DNA of 64,000 bases from G963422745 sp965214285 (GCA_965214285.1 OZ243946.1:1116001-1180000); one strand, 5' to 3'. Shown: positions 41,295 to 50,477, counted from the first letter of the stretch. The notes: generated by a model not told the origin, from the sequence alone. Numbers and translations: made by a program.

Positions 41295-42143
41295 GTGCAC
41301 TACGAGGCTCGGCGCCGCCTGGTCGTCGGCGCAGGCGCGGGATTCCTGGTGCTGGCGCTGCTGGCGCCGCTGATCGCGGGCCTGGTGCCGTCCGACCGCG
41401 GCGAGCAGCAGACCAGCGGCCCGCCGGCCACCCTGCCAGAGGCCACCGAGCCGCCCGCCATCGACGAGTCCGAGCCCGAGCCCCAGCCTGAGCCCGAGCC
41501 CGCGCCTGAGCCGGAGATGGCTCCCGCTTCCCGGGGCTGCCCTGCCGAGGACGGCTCGTCGCCTCGCTTCCTGCTCTTCGACGGCCCGCACGAGATGTGC
41601 ATCGACGTTGCGCAGACCCACGTGGCGGTGTTCGACACCTCCGAGGGCGAGATCCGGGTGACGCTCGACACCGAGAACACGCCTGGCACGGTCAACAACT
41701 TCGTCACCCTGGCCCGCTGGGGCTACTACGACGGCACCACCTTCTTCCGCACCGACCCCAGCATCGACATCATCCAGGGCGGCTCGCCCCGCACCGAGTC
41801 GCTGACCGACCCCGGGCCCGGCTATACGATCCCCGACGAGCCGCAGCTTGATCTCGATGCCGAGACCGGCGTGCTGACCGGCCCCTACGAGTACCTGCCG
41901 GGGCAGTTGGTGATGGCCAGGACGCAGAGCCCGGACTCCTCGGGCGCACAGTTCTTCTTCTCCACCGGCCCCAACACGTCTCTGCTGGACAGCCAGGGCA
42001 TCTACGTGGTGTTCGGGATGGCAGACGCGGCCGGCCTCGAGGTGCTGCAGCGGATCATCGGCCTGCACGTGCCGGGCGAGTCGTTCGGGGGCGCGCCGAG
42101 CCGGACCGTCACGGTCAACTCGGTGACCATCGAGGTGAGCTAG
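41295..42143 (+). CDS. Membrane-anchored cyclophilin-type peptidyl-prolyl isomerase
   Basis: A 282-residue exported isomerase. An N-terminal membrane anchor (about 8-30) is followed by a Pro/Glu-rich linker (about 40-75). The cyclophilin domain has TPGTVNNFVTLARWGYYDGT, FFRTDPSIDIIQGG with the catalytic Arg, QLVMARTQSPDSSGAQFFFS and VVFGMADAAGLEVLQRI. It should catalyse prolyl cis-trans isomerisation outside the membrane. It lies 6 bp after the preceding membrane protein gene. Confidence 0.85.
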   Translation: MHYEARRRLVVGAGAGFLVLALLAPLIAGLVPSDRGEQQTSGPPATLPEATEPPAIDESEPEPQPEPEPAPEPEMAPASRGCPAEDGSSPRFLLFDGPHEMCIDVAQTHVAVFDTSEGEIRVTLDTENTPGTVNNFVTLARWGYYDGTTFFRTDPSIDIIQGGSPRTESLTDPGPGYTIPDEPQLDLDAETGVLTGPYEYLPGQLVMARTQSPDSSGAQFFFSTGPNTSLLDSQGIYVVFGMADAAGLEVLQRIIGLHVPGESFGGAPSRTVTVNSVTIEVS

Positions 42144-42267
42144 CCGCAGCGCAGCCACAGCCGAGAGCGCCGCCTCATGCGACTGAGCGCGCCGCTTTGC
42201 ACGGTCGAGCGCGCCGCCGGCAGCCGGCAGTGCTGCGCTGCGTTTGGCGGCGGGGGCGCGGTCTGGT

Positions 42268-42273
42268 CAGACT
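42268..42273 (+). promoter_or_regulatory. -10 box of the nitroreductase gene
   Basis: CAGACT ends 6 nt before the ATG at 42280. Confidence 0.45.
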
Positions 42274-42279
42274 GTGGGC

Positions 42280-42933
42280 ATGGACCTTCACGAAGCCCTC
42301 TACACCACCCGTGCCATGCGCCGGGTCCGCCCCGACGCCGTGCCCGCAGACGCACAGCAGCGCATCCTCGACGCCGCCATCCGCGCCCCCAGCGGAGGCA
42401 ACGGCCAGAACTGGCGCTTCCTGCTCGTCGACGACCCCGACGTGCGCCGCCGCCTCGGCGCCCTCTACGCAGAGTGCATCGACATCCTCTGGGACACCAT
42501 CTACAAGGACCGCAATGCCTGGGTGAAGGAGAACCCCGACGATCCCGAGGCGCAGGCCTTCGGGCGCATCATCAGCTCGGTCACCTGGGCGCAGCAGAAC
42601 TTCCACAGCTACCCGCTGATGCTGTTCGCCTTCGCCCGCTTCGACCCCAGCGGCGGCTCGATCTTCCCGGCGGTCTGGTCGGCGATGCTGGCGGCCCGGG
42701 CCGAGGGCGTGGGCTCGTCGCTCACCACGGTGCTGGCCTTCAAGTCCGCCGAGACGCTTGAGGCCCTGGGCGTGCCCGAGGACTCCGGTTTCGAGATGTC
42801 GGCGTGCGTCCCCATGGGCTATCCCACCGGCAAGTGGGCCGTCGCCGCGCGCAACCCGGTTCACACCGTGGCCTATCGCAACGCCTGGGGCGCCCCGGTC
42901 GGCTTCGAGATCGACGAGCCTCTCTGGCCCTGA
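42280..42933 (+). CDS. Nitroreductase-family flavoprotein
   Basis: A 217-residue FMN-dependent oxidoreductase. FMN contacts are in TRAMRRVRPDAVP and RAPSGGNGQNWRFLLVDD; the later GVGSSLTTVLAF and ACVPMGYPTGKW segments complete the fold. It would use NAD(P)H to reduce nitro, quinone or other electron-poor compounds; the real substrate is unknown. HyuA-like and flavin reductase genes follow on the same strand, each with its own -10 box. Confidence 0.85.
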   Translation: MDLHEALYTTRAMRRVRPDAVPADAQQRILDAAIRAPSGGNGQNWRFLLVDDPDVRRRLGALYAECIDILWDTIYKDRNAWVKENPDDPEAQAFGRIISSVTWAQQNFHSYPLMLFAFARFDPSGGSIFPAVWSAMLAARAEGVGSSLTTVLAFKSAETLEALGVPEDSGFEMSACVPMGYPTGKWAVAARNPVHTVAYRNAWGAPVGFEIDEPLWP

Positions 42934-42973
42934 CCTGAGCCCGGCCATGTCGTATCGGCGGGGCATGGGAGGG

Positions 42974-42979
42974 CAGACT
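42974..42979 (+). promoter_or_regulatory. -10 box of the HyuA-like gene
   Basis: CAGACT ends 8 nt before the ATG at 42988; an in-frame TTG at 42979 overlaps the box and was not used. Confidence 0.4.
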
Positions 42980-42987
42980 TGGCGGCG

Positions 42988-44994
42988 ATGGCCGACAAGC
43001 GTCGCATTGCCCTGGGGGTCGACACCGGCGGCACCTACACCGACGCTGTCGTCTACGACGATGCCGGCCGCCGGATCCTGGCCACGGCCAAGGCCCCCAC
43101 CACCCACGAAGACCTCTCGGTCGGCATCGCAGCGGCCATCGACGAAGCCCTCGACGGCGCCGCCGGCATCGACGCCTCGGGCATCGGCATGGTGGCGCTG
43201 TCGACCACGCTGGCCACCAACGCCCTGGTGGAGAACACCGGGCGCTCGGCGTGCCTGGTCGTCATCGGCTTCGAGCCCTCAGCGCTCGACCGGGCCGGCC
43301 TGCGAGCGGCCATCGGCGACGACGCCGTGGTGGCAGTCGCCGGCGGGCACTCCTCGCACGGCGAGGAACTGGCGCCGCTCGACACGGCGGCCCTGCGCGC
43401 CGAGATCGAACAGCTCAGCGACGCCGTGGACGCCTTCGCGGTCACCGCCCAGTTCGCCACCCGCAACCCCGACCACGAGGAACAGGCCCGCGACCTCATC
43501 CGAGAGCTCACCGCCAAGCCGGTCACCTGCAGCCACGCCCTGTCGGCACGACTCAACGGCCCCAAGCGGGCTGTCACCGCGCTGCTCAACGCCAGGCTGA
43601 TCCCGCTGGTCACCGATCTGCTGGCCGCCGCCGCGCAGACCCTCGACGAGCGCGCCATCACGGCACCGCTGATGGTGGTGCGCGGCAACGGCTCGCTGGT
43701 TTCCGCGGAGTTCGTGCGCGAGCGCCCGGTGGAGACGATCCTGTCGGGACCCGCCGCGAGCCTCGTCGGGGCGGCGCATCTGGTCGCAGCCGTCGACGCC
43801 GTGATCGCCGACATCGGCGGCACCACCACAGACATCGCCGTGGTGCGCCAGGGCAATCCCGAGATCAGCCCCGACGGGGCGGTGGTCGGCGGCCATCACA
43901 CGATGGTGGAGGCGGTGAGCACCCGCACCCACGGGCTCGGCGGCGACAGCGAGGTGAGCCTGGCGGACCGGGCGGTGGGCCCCGAACTGGAGATCGGGCC
44001 GAGGCGCGTGGTGCCGGTCAGCCTGCAGGCGCTCAGCCATCGCGACACGATCATCGACACGCTCACCCGCCAGCTCGAGAGCAACGTGAGCGTCGCCGGC
44101 CACGGCCGTTTCGTGCGCTGCACCGCCGCGGCGCCCGACGCCAAGCTGGATCGCTACGAGCGCCGGGTCGTGGAGTCGATCGGCGACCGGCTCGTGCCGG
44201 CTGACCGGGTTGCTCCCTCGGGCCTGCTCACCCGGGCGCTTCACAGGCTGACGGCGCGGGCGCTGGTGCAGGTGTCGTCGTTCACGCCCACCGATGCCGC
44301 CCACGTGCTCGGCATGCAGCACGCCTTCGACGCCGAGGCGGCCGGCCTGGCAGCGGAGCTGTTCGCCCGTCGCCGCGACCGCTACGGCAAGATCGTCGCG
44401 GACTCTGCCGAGGCGATCAGCCGGGTCGTGGTCGACACCCTGGTGCGGCGCTCCGCGGAGGCGCTGCTGGCCGCGGCGTTCGCCCACGACGGCCTGGCGC
44501 CGGAGGCCGCCGCCTCGGAGCTGATCGCGGCCGCCCTCGACGGTGCCACCTCCGCCAGCCGCCTCGACGCCGGCCTGGCCCTGCCGCTGGTGGGCCTGGG
44601 CGCCCCGGCGCAGGCGTACTACCCGGCGGTGGCCGAGCTGCTGCAGAGCAGCGTGGTCATCCCCGAGCACGCCGAGGTGGCCAATGCGGTGGGCGCAGCG
44701 GTCGGCGAGGTCCGGGTGCGCGCTGAGGTGCTCGTCACCTGCCCGAGGCGCGGCGTCTACCGCATCCACTCAGGCGGCGAGCCCGAGGCGTCCTGGGAGC
44801 GTCCCGAGGCCGAGCGCCGTGCGCTGGAGCTGGCCAGGGCGGAGGCGCTGCGCTGCGCCGAGCTGGCCGGCGCGGCCGATGCGGTGAGCGAGGCCGCCTG
44901 GAGCGAGCAGACCATCGAGGTCAAGGGGCGCCCGATGTTCGTGGAGGGCAAGGCCACGGCGGTTGCGTCGGGCCGGCCACGCTTCGCCCAGTAG
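42988..44994 (+). CDS. Hydantoinase/oxoprolinase HyuA-type subunit
   Basis: A 668-residue protein of the ATP-dependent hydantoinase/5-oxoprolinase A family. The actin-like ATPase fold shows LGVDTGGTYTDAVVYDD near the N-terminus, ALSTTLATNALVE, VRGNGSLVSAEFV, ILSGPAASLVGAAHL and ADIGGTTTDIAVVRQG. Family members usually work with a HyuB partner, for instance in hydantoin, oxoproline or acetone metabolism. No hyuB is in the window, so the partner is elsewhere or the protein acts alone. The substrate is open. Confidence 0.85.
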   Translation: MADKRRIALGVDTGGTYTDAVVYDDAGRRILATAKAPTTHEDLSVGIAAAIDEALDGAAGIDASGIGMVALSTTLATNALVENTGRSACLVVIGFEPSALDRAGLRAAIGDDAVVAVAGGHSSHGEELAPLDTAALRAEIEQLSDAVDAFAVTAQFATRNPDHEEQARDLIRELTAKPVTCSHALSARLNGPKRAVTALLNARLIPLVTDLLAAAAQTLDERAITAPLMVVRGNGSLVSAEFVRERPVETILSGPAASLVGAAHLVAAVDAVIADIGGTTTDIAVVRQGNPEISPDGAVVGGHHTMVEAVSTRTHGLGGDSEVSLADRAVGPELEIGPRRVVPVSLQALSHRDTIIDTLTRQLESNVSVAGHGRFVRCTAAAPDAKLDRYERRVVESIGDRLVPADRVAPSGLLTRALHRLTARALVQVSSFTPTDAAHVLGMQHAFDAEAAGLAAELFARRRDRYGKIVADSAEAISRVVVDTLVRRSAEALLAAAFAHDGLAPEAAASELIAAALDGATSASRLDAGLALPLVGLGAPAQAYYPAVAELLQSSVVIPEHAEVANAVGAAVGEVRVRAEVLVTCPRRGVYRIHSGGEPEASWERPEAERRALELARAEALRCAELAGAADAVSEAAWSEQTIEVKGRPMFVEGKATAVASGRPRFAQ

Positions 44995-45039
44995 CGGCCC
45001 TCGGCGCGGCGAGCCGAGTAGCGCAGCCCGAGCCGCGGC

Positions 45040-45045
45040 TACGCT
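45040..45045 (+). promoter_or_regulatory. -10 box of the flavin reductase gene
   Basis: TACGCT ends 6 nt before the ATG at 45052. Confidence 0.5.
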
Positions 45046-45051
45046 CGGCGC

Positions 45052-45549
45052 ATGGCGCTCGACGAAGCACTCGTCAACCGGGTCACCTGGAAGATCCCCA
45101 ACGCCCTGGCCCTGATCGGCAGCGCGGCCGGCGGCGAGCGCAACGGCATGACCGCAAGCTGGATCAGTCAGCTCTCCATGGAGCCCGTGCTGATCGGCGT
45201 GTCCGTGGACAACACCGCCGTCACCCATCGCCTGATCAGCGAGGGCAAGTCGTTCACCGTCAACCTCTGGGACGCTGATGACACCAGGGTGTTCGTGAAG
45301 TTCTCTAAGCCCGCCGCCGACGATGGCGCCACCCTCAACGGCAGGCCGGTGCGCAGCGCCGTCACCGGTGCCCCGGTGTTCGACGAGGCGCTCGCCTGGC
45401 TCGACTGCGAACTGCGGCGGGCGATCGACTTCGGCACCCACACGCTGTTCGTGGGCGAGCTGGTCGACGCCGGCATCAACGACGACGACAAGCGGGCCGC
45501 GGCCATGAGCGACACCCGCATGAAGTACGGCGGCGTCAAGCGCCACTGA
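45052..45549 (+). CDS. Flavin reductase-like domain protein
   Basis: A 165-residue split-barrel flavin-binding protein. The pattern GSAAGGERNGMTASWISQLS then PVLIGVSVDNTAVTHRLI is the flavin reductase domain, and LDCELRRAIDFGTHTLFVGEL the later strand. It could supply reduced FMN to a monooxygenase; a two-component partner is not obvious nearby. The 100 bp downstream hold degenerate CCCCGAGCC repeats and no gene. Confidence 0.85.
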   Translation: MALDEALVNRVTWKIPNALALIGSAAGGERNGMTASWISQLSMEPVLIGVSVDNTAVTHRLISEGKSFTVNLWDADDTRVFVKFSKPAADDGATLNGRPVRSAVTGAPVFDEALAWLDCELRRAIDFGTHTLFVGELVDAGINDDDKRAAAMSDTRMKYGGVKRH

Positions 45550-45652
45550 AGCCCCGAGCCCCAGGGTCCCGAGCCTCAAAGCCCCGAGCCCAAACCCCGC
45601 CGCGCCCCAGGGTCCCGAGCCCCGCTGAGCCGGTGCCCCGAGCAGAGGCCTC

Positions 45653-46822
45653 TCAGCGGCGCAGCGGCTGGATCCGCCGGTAGGTGGCGCAGCGCCAGAG
45701 CCACTCGACCGGCCCGAAGCGGAAGCGCTCCAGCCACCAGCCCGACCAGGCGTACTGCAGCACCCACACGGCCACCACGAACAGCGCCAGCGCAAGGCGG
45801 CCGGCGTCGCCCTGGTCGAAGACCACCCGCCACAAGGCGATGCCGATCACGGTGTGGGCCAGGTAGTTGGTGAGCGCCATGCGCCCGATCGCCCTGATCC
45901 GGCGGTGGCGCTCGGTCTCGGCGCGGCGGTTCCAGAGCGTGATCAGGCCCAGATAGCCGAGCGTGACGGGCACCGCTGCCAGCGTGTTCGGCGCTGCTGT
46001 CCAGATCGCCACGCCCGGCTCGAAGCCGCCGATGAGCTGGGCGATCACCCCGACCGAGGCCAGCGGCAGGCCGACGCCCAGGCCCCATCTCGCCATGCGC
46101 CGATAGCCGCGCAGGTCGCCGAGCCCCTGCACCACCCCGAGCCGGTACAGCCCGATGCCGATGACCATCATCCCCAGAGCCCGCAGGCCCGCATCCGCGA
46201 GGAAGAACAGGCCCACGCTGTCGCCCACCCCCGGCAGCCAGGCGCCGCTGGCCTCGGAAGTGGACTCGGTGGCGAACCAGTACTTGCCGAGGTCGCCCCC
46301 GGCGCTGTCGAGGGTCGCCTGGGTGCCGATCGCCCAGGCCGCTGCGCCGGCGAACATCGCCACGCCGCCCGCGATCAGCAGCCACGGCGGCAGGCGGCGT
46401 ACCAGCAGCAGGATCGGCGAGCAGATGGCGTACAGCACCAGGATGTCGCCCTCCCAGACGGCCATGTGAGCCATGCCGATGCCCAGCAGCAGCAGGTTGC
46501 GCCAGCCGCTGAGCAGCAGCGGGCGGCGCCCGTTGGCCTTGGCCCGCTCGGCGAACACCACGATGCCGACCCCGAAGAGCAGCGAGAACAGCCCCATCAT
46601 CTTCTTGGCCACGAAGATCTCGGCGAGCACGCCGATCGACAGGTCCACCCATGTGTCGCTCCCGTCGGCGTCGAGGTTGAAGTAGGCGGCGCTGATGAGC
46701 GCGAACGACGTGGCGTTCATCACCAGGATGCCGAGCGTGGCGATGCCGCGGGCCGTGTCCAGGTTGGTGATGCGCTCGCGCTCGCCTACCGCGCCGGCGG
46801 GCTTCGTGTCGGTGGTTCCCAG
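45653..46822 (-). CDS. DUF418-family membrane protein, start codon uncertain
   Basis: A polytopic membrane protein of the DUF418 family, with about 8-10 helices. The C-terminal DUF418 block is visible (GRMALTNYLAHTVIGIALW, WVLQYAWSGWWLERFRFGPVEWLWR). The usual N-terminal signature, here ITNLDTARGIATLGILVMN, is encoded in frame upstream of the first ATG (46723), so that ATG is too late. The frame is open back to a stop at 46847-46849 but contains no ATG, GTG or TTG early enough; I placed the start at a CTG (46822) as the only near-cognate choice, giving 389 residues. Function of the family is unknown; some members sit in transport or polysaccharide loci. Confidence 0.65.
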   Translation of the reverse strand: MGTTDTKPAGAVGERERITNLDTARGIATLGILVMNATSFALISAAYFNLDADGSDTWVDLSIGVLAEIFVAKKMMGLFSLLFGVGIVVFAERAKANGRRPLLLSGWRNLLLLGIGMAHMAVWEGDILVLYAICSPILLLVRRLPPWLLIAGGVAMFAGAAAWAIGTQATLDSAGGDLGKYWFATESTSEASGAWLPGVGDSVGLFFLADAGLRALGMMVIGIGLYRLGVVQGLGDLRGYRRMARWGLGVGLPLASVGVIAQLIGGFEPGVAIWTAAPNTLAAVPVTLGYLGLITLWNRRAETERHRRIRAIGRMALTNYLAHTVIGIALWRVVFDQGDAGRLALALFVVAVWVLQYAWSGWWLERFRFGPVEWLWRCATYRRIQPLRR

Positions 46823-46933
46823 TTGCCGGTCCTGATCCGTCGGGCGCTACCTTCCTAGCGCAGCCGCGGGCCGGCGGGACTCGCCCGCACGACTCGCTGA
46901 GCCCAGGGAAGCAGCACAGATGGACATCAGCAC

Positions 46934-49372
46934 ATGAGCATGATCGGCACGAGCGTCGTCCGCAAGGAGGACCCGGCCCTGCTCACCGTCGGCGGCAGCT
47001 ATGTCGACGATCTCGGCCCTGCCGACGCGCTGGTCGTGGTGTTCGTGCGCTCGCTGATGGCCCATGCCCGCATCACCGGCATCGACGCGTCCGAGGCGGC
47101 TGTGATGCCCGGCGTGGTCGGCGTGTTCACGGCTGCCGATCTCGGCCTCGAAGCCCGTCCGCCGGGCCTGCCGCTGTTCAACCGGGCCATGCGGCGAAGC
47201 TGGCTGGCGGGCGAGCGGGTGCGCTACGTGGGCGAGCCGGTGGTGGCGGTGGTGGCCGAGAGCCGCGCCGCCGCCGTGGACGCAGCCGAGCTCGTCTTCG
47301 TCGACTACGAGCCGCTGGACGTGGTGGTCGACGTGCGCCAGGCCGCCGCCGACGAGGTGCTGTTGTTCCCCGAGGCTGAGACCAACGTGGCGTTCTCCCT
47401 CGGCGATGCGTCCTTCGGCGCAGCATCGTCCGACGCCGACAGCGCTGCCGCCGGCGAGGCTGACAGCGACAGCGGCGGCGAGGCTGACGACACTGACGGC
47501 GCTGTGGACATGTTCGCCGGCTGCGACGTGGTGGTGCGCCTGTCGTTCGCCAATCACCGCATGGCGGTGGCGCCGATCGAGCCCCGCGCCGCCGTGGCGC
47601 AGTGGGCGCCCGGCCCCGACGGCGAGCTGCGCTTGACCCAGTGGTCGAGCACCCAGTTCCCGCATCGCACCCGCGACGACCTGGCCGAGGCCATGGGGGT
47701 GGAGGAGAGCCGGGTGCGGGTGATCACGCCCGACGTGGGCGGCGGTTTCGGCTCCAAGAACGGCGCCTATCCCGAGGACATGGCGGTCGCCGCCCTGGCG
47801 CGGCGGCTCAGCCGGCCGCTGCGCTGGACCGAGACCCGCACCGAGAGCATGGTCGGCCTGGCCCATGCCCGCAGCCTGCACTACGAGGCGACCCTCGGCG
47901 GCACCCGCGACGGCAAGTTCCAGGCATACCGCCTGGAGGTCACCCAGGACTCGGGCGCCTACCCCGCCATCGGCTCGGCGCTGCCGATCTTCACCAGGCT
48001 GATGGCAACGGGGGTGTACGCCATCGACTCGGTGTCGTTCTCGGCGCGATCGGTGGTGACCAACACGACTCCCGTCGGCGCCTACCGGGGAGCGGGCCGG
48101 CCCGAGGCCACCACGGCCCTGGAGCGCATCATCGACGTGTTCGCCGCCGAGGCAGGGCTCGACCCGCTGGAGACGAGGCGGCGCAACCTGATCCCCTCCG
48201 AGGCGTTCCCCGTGGTCACCCCGACCGGTGCCGATATGGACTCAGGCGACTACGCAGCCGCCATCGCCGCCGTGGTGCAGGCCTCGGGATATGCGGCGCT
48301 GCGAGCCGAGCAGCAGCGTCGTCGTGACGATCCAGGCGCGCCGCTGCTGGGGCTCGGCTGGTCGGTCTACTGCGAGATCACCAACCCCATGGGCGCGTCG
48401 GAGTTCGGCTCCATCGAGCTGCGGGACGACGGCACGGCGCTGGTGCTGACCGGCTCGTCGTCGCACGGCCAGGGGCACCACACGGCGTTCGCCCAGATCG
48501 CCGCCGAGGTGACCGGCATCGCCGTGGACGACATCGAGGTGCGCCACGGCGACACCGACGAGGTGGCCCGCGGCGGCGGCACCGGCGGCTCGCGTTCGCT
48601 GCAGGTCGGCGGGTCGGCGGTTCACCTGGCCGGCGAGGCGCTCGTGGAGCAGGCCCGCGAGCAGGTTGCCGACCTGCTGGAGGCCGACGCGGCCGATGTG
48701 GTCTTCGACGCCGCTGCCGGGGTGTTCAGCGTGGTCGGCTCTCCTGCGATCGCCCGGAGCTGGGCGGAGGTGGCAGCGGAGCTGCAGCGCCGCGGCTCAG
48801 AGCCGCTGAAGGCCGCCGAGGATTTCGAGCCGACCGCGCCGACCTTCCCGTTCGGCGTGCACCTGTCGGTGGTCGAGATCGACCGCCAGACCGGTGAGGT
48901 CTCGGTTCTGCGCCATGTGGCCTGCGACGACGCCGGCACGATCGTCAACCCGATGATCGTTGACGGCCAGGTGCACGGCGGCGTGGCGGCCGGCATCGGC
49001 CACAGCGTGTTCGAGGCGTTCCTCTACGACGACGACGGCAACCCGCTGACCGGGAACCTGATGGACTATGCGCTGCCCTCGGCGGCCGAGCTGCCGAGCT
49101 TCGAGCGGGTCGTGATGGAGACCCCGAGCGACCGCAATCCCCTCGGCGCAAAGGGCATCGGCGAGTCGGGCACCATCGGCGCCGGCCCGGCGGTCCACAA
49201 CGCCGTGATCGACGCCCTTTCGCATCTGGGCGTGCGCCACATCGACATGCCGCTCACGCCGCACCGCGTCTGGCAAGCCATGCAGGCTGCCGCTGTGCCC
49301 GCCGCACCCCCAGCCGGCGGGCAAGCCTCGTCCCCAACCGCTTCCCCATCCGGCCAGCAGCCCATGTCCTGA
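46934..49372 (+). CDS. Molybdenum hydroxylase large subunit (xanthine dehydrogenase/CoxL family)
   Basis: An 812-residue molybdopterin-cytosine-dinucleotide-binding subunit. It starts with GTSVVRKEDPALLTVGGSYV as in CoxL-like proteins. Cofactor motifs: GGGFGSKNGAYPEDM, then GAYRGAGRPEATTALER, SSHGQGHHTAFAQIAAEV, and GAKGIGESGTIGAGPAV with the catalytic Glu. The active-site loop reads AYRGAGR, not AYRCSFR, so it is not a form I CO dehydrogenase. Residues about 160-192 form an acidic low-complexity insertion. The FAD and 2Fe-2S subunits that normally adjoin are absent; a cupin and a small monooxygenase follow instead. Confidence 0.85.
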   Translation: MSMIGTSVVRKEDPALLTVGGSYVDDLGPADALVVVFVRSLMAHARITGIDASEAAVMPGVVGVFTAADLGLEARPPGLPLFNRAMRRSWLAGERVRYVGEPVVAVVAESRAAAVDAAELVFVDYEPLDVVVDVRQAAADEVLLFPEAETNVAFSLGDASFGAASSDADSAAAGEADSDSGGEADDTDGAVDMFAGCDVVVRLSFANHRMAVAPIEPRAAVAQWAPGPDGELRLTQWSSTQFPHRTRDDLAEAMGVEESRVRVITPDVGGGFGSKNGAYPEDMAVAALARRLSRPLRWTETRTESMVGLAHARSLHYEATLGGTRDGKFQAYRLEVTQDSGAYPAIGSALPIFTRLMATGVYAIDSVSFSARSVVTNTTPVGAYRGAGRPEATTALERIIDVFAAEAGLDPLETRRRNLIPSEAFPVVTPTGADMDSGDYAAAIAAVVQASGYAALRAEQQRRRDDPGAPLLGLGWSVYCEITNPMGASEFGSIELRDDGTALVLTGSSSHGQGHHTAFAQIAAEVTGIAVDDIEVRHGDTDEVARGGGTGGSRSLQVGGSAVHLAGEALVEQAREQVADLLEADAADVVFDAAAGVFSVVGSPAIARSWAEVAAELQRRGSEPLKAAEDFEPTAPTFPFGVHLSVVEIDRQTGEVSVLRHVACDDAGTIVNPMIVDGQVHGGVAAGIGHSVFEAFLYDDDGNPLTGNLMDYALPSAAELPSFERVVMETPSDRNPLGAKGIGESGTIGAGPAVHNAVIDALSHLGVRHIDMPLTPHRVWQAMQAAAVPAAPPAGGQASSPTASPSGQQPMS

Positions 49373-49412
49373 GCCGCCGAGCAGACCCCTCCCCAACCGA
49401 CCAAGGAGCAAG

Positions 49413-49760
49413 ATGACCTTCACCCTGAAGCACGATCAGTTCGACGACGAGGCCGGCGCTGTCGCCCTGGCCGAGGCCGCCGGGCTGACGCCGCGGGCCT
49501 TCGACTTCGGCGAGGTCCACAACGAGTTCCACTGGCACGACTTCTCCTCGGTCGTCTGTGTGGTCGACGGCTCGCTCACGATCACCGTGCGCGACAGCGG
49601 CGAGCAGTGCACGCTGCGCCCGGGGTCATGCATCTCTGCTGAGGCGGGGGTCGTCCATCGGGAGGATTCCGCCGGCTATCGTGCGGTCGTGGGCTTCGAC
49701 CGCGACCCGGCGACCATCGAGCCGCCCATAGACCGCGACCCCGCCCTGCTGCCCTCTTGA
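49413..49760 (+). CDS. Cupin-domain protein
   Basis: A 115-residue single-domain cupin. Motif 1-like residues are in FHWHDFSSVVCVVDGSLTI (two His and a later Glu-less strand) and motif 2-like residues in LRPGSCISAEAGVVHRED (His). It could bind a metal, but the activity cannot be told. A Shine-Dalgarno AAGGAG lies 4 nt before the ATG. It follows the molybdenum hydroxylase by 40 bp and is probably in the same transcript. Confidence 0.8.
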   Translation: MTFTLKHDQFDDEAGAVALAEAAGLTPRAFDFGEVHNEFHWHDFSSVVCVVDGSLTITVRDSGEQCTLRPGSCISAEAGVVHREDSAGYRAVVGFDRDPATIEPPIDRDPALLPS

Positions 49761-49848
49761 TCTCGTGAGGTTTTGGCGCGCCTGCGCCGCTGGGCCATCA
49801 TGGGAGGCAGTATTCGAGAGGGCAATGCCTGAGCGAGGAGACGCAGCA

Positions 49849-50154
49849 ATGGGCAAGGTTTCGATGATCGGCACCATCACCTGCCAGGACGGCAAGGCCG
49901 ACGAGATGGCGGCGGTGCTCGCCCAAATGGTCGCCGCCGCCGAGGACGAGCCGGGCTGCGAGATCTACTCGTACCACCGCGGCGAGGGCAACCAGTTCTG
50001 GTTCTTCGCCGTGATGGCCGATCAGGAGTCGATGCAGGCCCACGGCCAGAGCGAGGCCATGCAGGCGGCCATGCAGGCCTTCATGCCTCTGATGGCGGAG
50101 CCGCCGCAGATGTCGCCCGCCACACCGATCGCCGCAATCGGCTTCGACGTCTGA
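49849..50154 (+). CDS. Antibiotic-biosynthesis-monooxygenase (ABM) domain protein
   Basis: A 101-residue dimeric alpha-beta-barrel protein. MIGTITCQDGKADEMAAVL, EPGCEIYSYHRGEGNQFWFF and MADQESMQAHGQSEAMQA follow the ABM pattern. Such proteins oxidise quinol-type compounds without cofactor or simply scavenge; the role is unknown. The ATG at 49849 has an AGGAG about 9 nt upstream; an ATG at 49825 is also in frame. Confidence 0.75.
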   Translation: MGKVSMIGTITCQDGKADEMAAVLAQMVAAAEDEPGCEIYSYHRGEGNQFWFFAVMADQESMQAHGQSEAMQAAMQAFMPLMAEPPQMSPATPIAAIGFDV

Positions 50155-50226
50155 CCCCCCGGGGTCCGCTCAGGGCCGGCTCTGTTCGGCGCCCGCACCG
50201 AGCCTGTACCCTGGGCTGCCTGCACA

Positions 50227-50300
50227 CGGGCAGTGGCGCAGCTTGGCAGCGCGCCTCGTTCGGGACGAGGAGGTCGTGGGTTCAAATCCCGCCTGCCCGA
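50227..50300 (+). tRNA. tRNA-Pro (anticodon CGG)
   Basis: Acceptor stem CGGGCAG/CTGCCCG, anticodon stem CCTCG/CGAGG with loop TTCGGGA (anticodon CGG), T-arm GTGGG/CCCGC with TTCAAAT, discriminator A; CCA is not encoded. A broken toxin-antitoxin module begins 28 bp downstream. Confidence 0.95.
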
Positions 50301-50327
50301 CATCTTGTTTTCGCCTCGGCCTGCCTG

Positions 50328-50477
50328 ATGGACGAAGCGCTCGCTCGGCTGCTCGTTCGCCTTCGATCAGCAGAGATCGACGAGGCGTACGAGGCCGCCT
50401 ACGCCTTGCACCCGCTCGACGAGCCCGACGAATGGGGTGACCTGGCCTCGTTCCGGAAGGCTGCAGCGGCTACGTGA
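50328..50477 (+). CDS. Small antitoxin-like protein of a broken PemK module
   Basis: A 49-residue acidic protein: MDEALARLLVRLRSAEIDEA then YEAAYALHPLDEPDEWGDLA and a basic end. No known antitoxin family is recognised. Its stop overlaps the GTG of a PemK/MazF-like reading frame (GTGA), as in toxin-antitoxin operons, which is why I treat it as the antitoxin. It lies directly after tRNA-Pro. With the toxin cut short it has no visible partner left. Confidence 0.5.
   Translation: MDEALARLLVRLRSAEIDEAYEAAYALHPLDEPDEWGDLASFRKAAAAT

Noticed and set aside
42988..45549. A complete HyuAB hydantoinase operon
   Set aside because: Only the A-type subunit is present; the next gene is a flavin reductase, not HyuB.
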